Shown here in pieces: positions 56,232 to 64,000 of a stretch of 64,000 nucleotides of DNA (position 1 is the stretch's first letter; each line of letters starts with the position of its first letter). The stretch covers positions 1 to 64,000 of the forward strand of contig JABVXU010000054.1 of assembly GCA_013365365.1 (NCBI GenBank). Direction: 5' to 3'. This stretch comes from Cruorifilaria tuberocauda. Lineage: Eukaryota > Nematoda > Chromadorea > Rhabditida > Onchocercidae. The position numbers and the translations under genes were made by a program. The notes below the pieces were generated by a model that made no database searches, had not been told where the DNA came from, and worked only from the letters and a program-made list of their open reading frames with translations.

Positions 56232-57839
56232 TTACAATAGATCTAACTTTATACTTGGTTGGATTAAAGTTGGCAATGGACATGCACAGTAGTAAGCATT
56301 TGAACCAGGTGATCCAATCTAAAATAATTATATAAGATTTTTGAGTTTTATTTCGATAATGGATTTTGTTTGAAATCGAGAAATTACCAAACTTTTTATA
56401 TAAATAAAGAGTAAAATTTTAACATCATTTTCTTCAGTTGTACAAAATTTTCACCATTCCTCGGAGTCCATTTTTACCCTTCTCACCCGGCGTACCAAAT
56501 TGTCCCCGCAAACCTGGTTTAGCGGGATGACCACGAGCACCATCATTACCATTCTTACCTGGAGGGCCACATAAACCATATTGTCCACTTAAACCTTTTT
56601 GACCCCTTACACCTCTTTCATATGTTCTATCCAATCCAGGTGGGCCGGGTTTCCCTGATTTCTCTGAAATACCTCTGGTCCAGGCTCTTCCACATCTCCT
56701 CTCTACCTAAAGGGCCTTTTTTTCCTGGAAATCCAGTACTAACAATGCGTTCCACTGGTCCACGATCACCGGAAGAACCTGGAGGTCCGGGTAGTCCTGA
56801 TGAACCAGATGGACAAACAATGCAATCATCAGGTTTTTTACAGGTGACCATATTAATAATATCTGGTATGCCATGACTGCCATCTTCTCCCGATTCTCCA
56901 TCTAAACCTTTCCATCCATCTTCACCTCGTGGTCTAGGCAGTCCTTGTGCACAATCCGTAGTGGAAAGACAACATTCTGAATTTCAAATCAAGATTAACT
57001 ATGATAAGGAGCATTAGTCACTTGTCTAGAACAATATTTGAAACTCACTGCAACACTCCGAATCAAGCTGTCGTCTATGACGTGCAAATAAATCAGCATA
57101 GATTGATGTAATCTGAGTATTACCGGATGGATAGGTACGTAGCACTGAATGACATCGCATGCGTCATTCGCTATTGTCTAAATGTAGAATATTAAGGTTA
57201 CGAGTTAAGTAAAATCATTTCAACAGTTCATACCATTTACCTCAGAATGAGAAAGATCTATTTCCCTTAAGATAGGATTAAAAATCATTCTCATGCTTGC
57301 TGATGATCTCATTTAACCAATGTTTTTTATTTAAAATTATTAACTCAAAAGTAAAAAAATCCGTAGCACCAATTAGCATAATTTTAAATTTAAGGAAAAA
57401 TAATATTTTTTATTTTGGCCTTTTCAATTATTTTATTTTCATATGTAAAATTTGATGAATAAACAAACAAATAATCGTATTAGAGAGAAATTCGATTAAG
57501 ATAAATTAAAGTGGAATGTTATAATCTTAAATTTTATACCTTCCACTTTCTTATGCCATAGAAAATCAATCACGCAACAGAGATTTAAGCTTTCCACATC
57601 AGATAGCTTATCACTTCTAGAAAATGGTAGAACCAATTTTAGTATTATTATCATATTTTTTTTTCATTTTACTATTTCTTGTCAAAAAAGAAAAATGAAA
57701 ACTTTGAAATCACGAAATTCTTCCATAATGTCTTCATACAATCCACCAATATCATTAAGAAGAGATACGATGACAAATAAAATCACGGTAATTGCGTAGG
57801 CACTACTCGTTATGGCTAAATAAAAATCTTGGCTCCCAT
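56232..57839 (-). pseudogene. Cuticle collagen pseudogene (third member of the local family)
   Basis: Four remnant exons on the minus strand match paralogs 1 and 2: 57839-57703, 57177-57049, 56976-56455 and 56318-56232. Compared with paralog 2 (exons of 141, 130 and 524 bases), the first three are 137, 129 and 522, so each has lost a number of bases that shifts the frame. Exon 1 starts MGAKIFI and hits a stop at once; a shifted frame continues with the N-terminal helix and LNDIGGLYEDIMEE. In exon 2, frame A reads TIANDA and a shifted frame continues RTYPSGNTQ and HRRQ; a TGG codon has lost one base. In exon 3, after GKKGPLGRE, two more shifts lead back to SEKSGKPGPPGLD. Several Gly-X-Y glycines are also replaced. 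Exon 4 stays open (NAYYCACPLP). The interruption CIVCPSG aligns with the CINCP of the paralogs. Sequence errors could explain single shifts but hardly all of them. Confidence 0.87.
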
Positions 57840-60337
57840 AATGCACAGCTAGGCTGAAAGGATCAGAGCAAAGAAAAAATTCAATCTTTTAAATTTTAAC
57901 TCAAACGCTTCATGACATAATTGTTGTCCATAGAGATAGATGAAGATCGTAAAATTTCGTGCCAAACAGAAAGAAGTAGTAAAGGATCATTTATGTATTA
58001 TGTAACTGGGAGGAAAGGAAATGAATTTAAAGATCAAAAGCCGAGCGCAGCAACAAAGGCAGTTGAGCGGTTTCACTGCTTAAATTTTCCTCAGCAACAA
58101 GTACAAATGAGCCAATTCAGAGGTGACGCTTCACTAAATTCATGAATAATAATTGATATTCTCGAAAATATGCTATCACTTCTTAAGAAAACGTTGAAAT
58201 TCTGTCAAAAGACATCCATCCATTTCGTCCTCTCTTAAAACCTTACTAAAATTCAATTAGTTGAAACATTTTTATATCGGAAAATTAATCGTCCTTGAAT
58301 TTGTGATGATTTCGTTCCTTTTCATTACTACCGACCTTCAATTTTCGCCATTTTTTCAATCGTAAGACCAAGGAATAATCTTAAAAGTCGTAATTCTACG
58401 GGAAAAAAAGGCAACCTTCATTTGAAGGTCATTGTATAAGTTTGGCTAGTGAAATGATTAGCAAATTAATGAACGCCTAAATTAACAAAAAGACGGATCA
58501 TCGATAAAAGAACTAAAGTTTCATATAATATGAGAGGCAGTCTGCTTGTTATCATTTAAATTTTATGCTACTTATTGAAGTGATGGATTCTCTGAGAACT
58601 TAATTTGATAATAAAATCGTTCTTACCATTCGCATACATTCAGCGAATTTCGACAAGTTATAACACACTTTTCCTGTGAAGAATTTTACCCGACGCGAGA
58701 TATGTATTCGTTTAATTTTAACAAAAATTAGCTTCTAACCGCATTGCAAACACATTGTTTGGAAAGATGGCAAAATTTTCAGTGTCACAAATGGCAAGCT
58801 ATTCTCATTAGTATTAAAAGATAAATTAAAGACCGAATAATATCAATTAAAAATATTCACTTCTCATTCTTGAAAAGATTGCAATTTGTATATTTTTTCG
58901 TGGCTATCGACAGGTTATTGCTGTTAAGATAAAAATGGAATTTACAAAAGACAATTTTATCAAAATTTCTCTAACTTCTACAATGGATTGCAACTTCCAA
59001 AGGTTTGAAAGTCAACATAATTCTGGACGAAAATATTTGTTAGAAGAACACATGTATTTTAATAAAAACATTGAATAAATATAAAATGGGGTTGCCTAAT
59101 TATATATATAAACCTTGTTTTTCGCCATTCAAGTTGAAAATGACAGTGAAATCTAAAAGCTTTAGGAAATTTTGGCAAAATTATTTGAAAAATTAATCAG
59201 ATGTCGTCACCATTATTAATGTATTTATTTTTTAGCATTAATTTCAAACTTTTTGGTACTTTTAGATTTTCATAAAAATCTCATTAAGCAATCCATCACA
59301 TTCCATTAGCCTATTGATTTCAATCACTTGTATAAAGTTTAACTAAATAAAGCAATTATTTTCAATTTTGTAATCGTGAACATTGTAATTACGAAAATTT
59401 TCATTACTTGGAGAAAAATGTGAAAACATGTTTAGACAAGAGAACAAATCACAATTTCCATGTCAATGATAAATGAAAAATCTTTAGCAAACGCCCGGCC
59501 TGCTATTGACAATTATTATAAATCTCTTGCCAAATGATTCATTTTCCTGTAGACAGTTTTTTCTAAAGTCAATATATGAAGACAGCAATTGCTAGGACGG
59601 TAAAGCGACGCTAAATGTTAAAAACGATAAAAAGCAGCTAAATGATCATATGCTCAGAAATAATGGAAATGCACTTTTCATTAAATCTTTTCTTTCACAA
59701 TAGAAAATCGTTCTACAAAATTTTGCAAAGGGAATGTAATTTATGTAGACATAAATGTTAGAAACCATCAATTTTTAAAAATATACTTGAAGTATAATTA
59801 ATTGAATGTAAAAAATGGAAAGAAATTGTCGTGCCGGGAGGAAAGAGCTGAGCTTCTCTTTCGAGAGATAGATAAACTTATTAAGTTAGTAATGCGTTAG
59901 AACCAGAAAATATTTGCAAAATTTTAAGATAAGGAAAGTGAGTTTTGAATTAGTAGGAAATTTTGTGAAAAACTTGTGAAATACCAGAATAAATAAATAA
60001 AAGTTAAATATCTTTGGATGAAGATATTAAGTCATTATTATGGTGGCAACTTTCACTGTTTATTTTACTAGAATATAAATTTTAAAGTTTCTAATATTTC
60101 CGAAATTAGTGAATCCATGTTAAAAACCATAACATTACAGGCAAGGAAAATAAAAGGACAATTAAACTTGGAAAACAGAAAACACATTCCTTCGAAGCAG
60201 AATTTTATTTCCACGCTATTTGTTTATTTCGCTCCATAAAAATACTGTAAATATTTTTAAAAGATTCCAAACATGTTTAAAAGCTAAACAATGTTATTGC
60301 ATAAATTATTTTAAAAAAGGAAAATAAAGGTTATCAT
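57840..60337. other. Intergenic, upstream of collagen pseudogene
   Basis: 2.5 kb AT-rich spacer. A 74-codon open frame at 57921-58145 (plus) has no recognised motif and overlaps the former promoter region of the pseudogene; I do not call it. No repeat or RNA seen. Confidence 0.5.
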
Positions 60338-63114
60338 TTACAGCGGTAAAGGAACAACTTTTTCTTTTTTTCGTTCGAGATATCTTTGTCGACTTTCTTC
60401 AATTTTCTTTGAATCATTCCGATGAGCTAATATCATTTTGATTATTTGCAGTCTGAAAATTATGATACTTATTTAAAAGAATTCTCTGTAAGCATACGAA
60501 AGCATATGTAGTAAATTTATTTAAAGTTCACGGAAGATTGCTTATCAAACCTTTCTTCCTTAGTTTTCTCTTTTATAGTTCTTGCCCTCAGTTCATGATT
60601 TTCTTCTCCTCTGACTTTTTGTTTCTCTTCAGATTTCTTGTGTTCCTTTTTTCCCACAGGATAGCGCTCATGAAATTTATCGTGATATCTTGCAGAACTT
60701 TTTTCTCTGTGCGATTCAGAGCTGAAATTAAACATGACACGGTGGTTTAGAATTGAAGTTTCAAAATTTGGCCTATAATATTTTACCTTTTTTCCTGTCG
60801 TTGCCTTCCACTGTTGTGTTCCCTGTAATGATCGTGTCTCTGCATTTGCTTTTTTCGCTTCTTTGATAACTCCTCATCACTGCTGCTGCTTGTTGCCAGA
60901 TGATCTGGAGATGGCGTGAAGTGCCGCCGAATTTGTTCCGCCTTTGTTGGTTTTTTCACTTTCGGTTTCTAAAAGCGATGAGTCTTTCAATTAAGTAAAC
61001 ATTACGGTAGAATTCAGATTAACATAATTTAAAGCTTGGAAACAACAAAATCTTGCAAAGAGCATACAGCGTAATAAATACTTGATCAATTTCAGAATTA
61101 TTTGACATTTGCGTAGAAACATGTGATTTCTTTGGAATTTGTTGGTTTTCTTTTTGAAAGGTAAATATATATTTTTTATCATTATGGATATGGAAAATAC
61201 TTAAAAGAAACTGAAAGAGACCAAAATATTTAAACCGGGCTTCAGTTCGACAGATACTGAGCTATTCAATCCTGGCTCTTCGTCTGAATCATCATTCTCC
61301 ACCGGTTTATCAGTGGACAATTCCAGAAACCCATCATCACTGTTGCTATCTTTCCGCAAAAAAGAAAGCTTTTTAGCGTGGTCAGCGGATTCTGTTATTG
61401 CCTGTTGCAGATTTTCTGAACTTCTGATCTAAAACAATATATGTCATCATGTCAAAATTAATTTCCGATTTCTTGGCAAAAAATTTATTCCGTTTTTATA
61501 TTTAAGTCTAAATAGTGAATAGAACAAAAACAAAAAGATGAATAGATGATGTTCATGACAAATAAGAATTTAATATAATATTTCGCAAATAATTACGGAA
61601 AATCAATTCATGAACCTCTTGCTTTATATCCTTTTCTTCTGTTTTCATTGCATTGTTATCTCCAACAATATCATTTAACAGCGTTCTATAAAAACCACCT
61701 TTCCATACACCACTTTTTTGCTTCTCCACTGCTGTCAGCTCTAAAAAAGCAAATTCGATTTCGATAACAATTTTTAAAGCATAAGGAAATACTTTCTTGA
61801 TAGTGAACGTATCAAAATTCAAATTCATATCAAATTCAATTCAAAAACTAATTAAATCAATAATTTTCGTTCAGCTGCGTAGTTATAAGCCAGATCTTCA
61901 CATAACTACTAAATTTGATTATGCTAGCTTCATGTCTTATAAACAAAGAGAATTTCAACTTTTAGAAAGTGAACCAACCATCAAGTCGATTGTCAGCTGC
62001 TTCGTGTAAACGGAAATTTTCCATTTCTGCCAGCTGTTTTTTATATGCGCTAGTCACAAATTTCTAGAAAACAGCAGCTTTTTCCGAAATAAAAAAATTA
62101 ACAAATTAAAAAAAGATTATATTTGGATTTCAACACACCTCCTTATCATCAAATTTCCCAGCTTCTGCTTCACGTTCTTTCTGTTGTTTCCGCTCTTCTC
62201 GACTTTGCTGCGTAAGTAAACGTTTTCTATGTGCTTCCAGAATCTGCTCTGCATACTTTGACTAGAATAGGTATACTGACGGAACAAATCAATTTAAGAC
62301 AACATTGGAAACGAAAAAATAAACAATGAGAGATATTAAAATATTCATCACTATTGAATCTAGCAGTACTTTGAAATAAGTGAAGGTTTAAATTTGAATA
62401 AGAACTAAATAATATTGTCTTATGAAGATTCCAAAACGAAATTATTCTTTTTTAATACAAACATTATTGCTAACATTATCCGTTAAACTACACAAAATGA
62501 GAGATTAAAAATTTGTTGGAGCGTATTGTTTGAAAATTTTAAGATCAATAAAACTATTATTTATAAAATTAAGACTTAAGGTGAAGGAAATTATGCAACT
62601 CAGAATTGTCTTCAATCATGAAAAAAAGCTAAGTATACCTTTCGTTCCTTGTCTGCAGCTTTGATTTCTGCAATTTTTTGATTTTTCTTTGCTTGTAATT
62701 CATCGTACACATTATCATAATCAAAAATTGTTGGGTCTTCAGCGAGCGCTCTCTCATGCTCGCGCTTCGCTTGCATTTTTGCACGTATTGTCGATGCAAT
62801 GACTTTACTTGATGATGCAGTCTGTGAGTACGACAGTAATGTAGTATACGATTAATGATTGGAGTTCATTGCATTTTTAATGGCAATTGTCGCATTAAAT
62901 AGATTTTTGAAATTGAAAGTACCTCAATCTCATCATCGTCTTCACTTACAAATATCGCATCAACTGATTTAACACTTGGTTTCGAAAGTTCAGATGATTT
63001 CTTTAAAGTCAAACCGCACCTAAACAGAACGGGTTAGAATCTTGACATATAAGAAATAATGAAATAAAGAAGCTTCAGAATAATATAATACTTCTTAAAT
63101 GTTGTTGTCGACAT
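60338..63114 (-). CDS. NSRP1: Nuclear speckle splicing regulator (NSRP1/CCDC55)
   Basis: Ten exons in phase: 63114-63092, 63019-62923, 62821-62639, 62261-62139, 62063-61979, 61740-61616, 61428-61258, 60968-60787, 60721-60551, 60452-60338 (about 424 aa; human about 558). Motifs in order: KKCGLTLKK near the N terminus (human YGLILPKK), ALAEDPTIFDYDNVYDELQ, the Lys/Glu coiled coil ending FDDKE (138-142), KFVTSAYKKQLAEMENFR, HEAADNRLD, KGGFYRTLLND, then a charged Ser/Asp region, a Lys/Arg/Glu-rich tail and the conserved end HRNDSKKIEESRQRYLERK. NSRP1 is a nuclear speckle protein that influences alternative splicing. The exon 7 end is uncertain: a donor at 61257 (GTATCT) or one at 61221 (GTCTCT) are both in phase, the latter adding 12 residues. 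Confidence 0.92.
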
Positions 63115-64000
63115 TTCAGCCTTGCAATAATCAGGATTTGATAAATCGCACTTGCCTTATCAGTATATCTGGGTTTCCAATTTGTTCTGGAAAAGACAAT
63201 TTCACAGCAAACCCGATTTCTATTTGAAATCGAAACTCACTACACCATTGTTAGGTAGCTTATTACTGTGAAAGAGTACAAACTTTCTTTCTCTTACTCA
63301 ACTAGCTTACTTTTCTATCTTTATTAATCAACCAGTCGACATAATCTCCGAAACTTACTAAACAAAGCTGCAAATTGCTGTTGTTTATAAGCATAAAATT
63401 TCCAATCGAATTTCGAATATAAATCCTCAGTAGAAAAGCATTAAACCATGGAGCCATTTATTGCAATATGAGAATATGAATAAAATCAAATAAAAAAGCA
63501 TTGCTCATTAAAGCGAAACTCATTGCTAAAAGAATATCACAGAATATGCAACAGTTATAATATAAATTACAAATAGCATTCGAAAACATTAAGACACAAG
63601 GAATTTGTTCTTCCGTTTGCAGTTTAATTGGAGGATAAATTTTACTTCCATTCAATGATGCTTTAATTTCTAAAAATCGAACTTCCTCAGGTTTCAGAAC
63701 ACGAAATTCTTTGAGAAAATCAGAGTAAGCAAATCAAAAAAAAAAAAAACAAAGAAGATCAATAATAGTAACGAAAAACGGAAAAAAAATAATTTATAAC
63801 TAACCAGGCTTTAACCCAACAAAGCAATTTAAAAAACTTCACAAAAAACGAACATTTAGCAGGAAACAGAATTAACTGATTTACAACTAAAATATATGAA
63901 GACACTCAAAATTAGAACACAATAATTCAAAAGCATCTCCAATAACGAAGTGAAGTACAGTCAAGATCCTTTAACAGCGACATACAAATAATTTTAAAAA
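63115..64000. other. Upstream flank of NSRP1, nothing recognised
   Basis: AT-rich. An open frame on the minus strand at 63458-63730 has no motif that I know, and frames of this length occur by chance elsewhere in the window. Poly-A tracts near 63740-63752. Confidence 0.45.

Noticed and set aside
57921..58145. 74-codon plus-strand frame
   Set aside because: Overlaps the old 5' region of the collagen pseudogene, no motif, no splice context.
63458..63730. About 90-codon minus-strand open frame upstream of NSRP1
   Set aside because: No in-frame start near its left part, no motif, and the second half is low-complexity hydrophobic; probably chance.

Overview
The window reads as nuclear DNA of a nematode, most likely a spirurid/filarial (clade III) species. 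It is very AT-rich, and its genes are split into many small exons with GT...(T)TTCAG introns. It carries nematode-type families (cuticle collagens, a transthyretin-like secreted protein) beside conserved animal genes. Several start codons sit just 3' of a TTTCAG-like acceptor, as expected for spliced-leader trans-splicing. Species placement is an inference from family content and composition; no search was run.

Layout: (1) 0.5-2.4 kb, plus strand: 3' part of a leucine-rich-repeat protein whose 5' exons lie outside the window. (2) 3.4-4.4 kb, minus: a three-exon transthyretin-like gene whose second intron has no GT donor. (3) 6.6-7.9 kb, plus: NAA80-type actin N-acetyltransferase. (4) 13.5-20.8 kb, plus: complete 22-exon non-NMDA ionotropic glutamate receptor of the GLR-1/GLR-2 type. 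(5) 23.1-25.0 and 30.9-32.2 kb, plus: two intact paralogous cuticle collagens. (6) 37.8-43.0 and 43.7-45.7 kb, minus: CSN6 followed 725 bp downstream by MIPEP, a possible operon. (7) 52.6-55.4 kb, plus: glutamine synthetase. (8) 56.2-57.8 kb, minus: a third collagen of the same subfamily with frameshifts in three of its four exons, called a pseudogene. (9) 60.3-63.1 kb, minus: NSRP1/CCDC55-type splicing regulator.

The exon models rest on splice-site reading plus agreement of reading phase across every junction. Total lengths agree with what is known of the families: receptor 955 aa, MIPEP 673, GS 366, CSN6 325, collagens 300 and 286.

The genes do not form one pathway. The main functional groups are glutamate biology (receptor and glutamine synthetase, 32 kb apart, probably coincidental) and cuticle (three collagens).

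The long spacers (about 5.5, 5.9, 5.6 and 6.9 kb) hold microsatellites, two near-perfect hairpin-forming inverted repeats and a possible small secreted-peptide exon. I saw no rRNA, tRNA, CRISPR or transposase. I did not find a convincing new multi-gene system; the best leads are the missing splice donor, the decayed collagen and the two hairpins.
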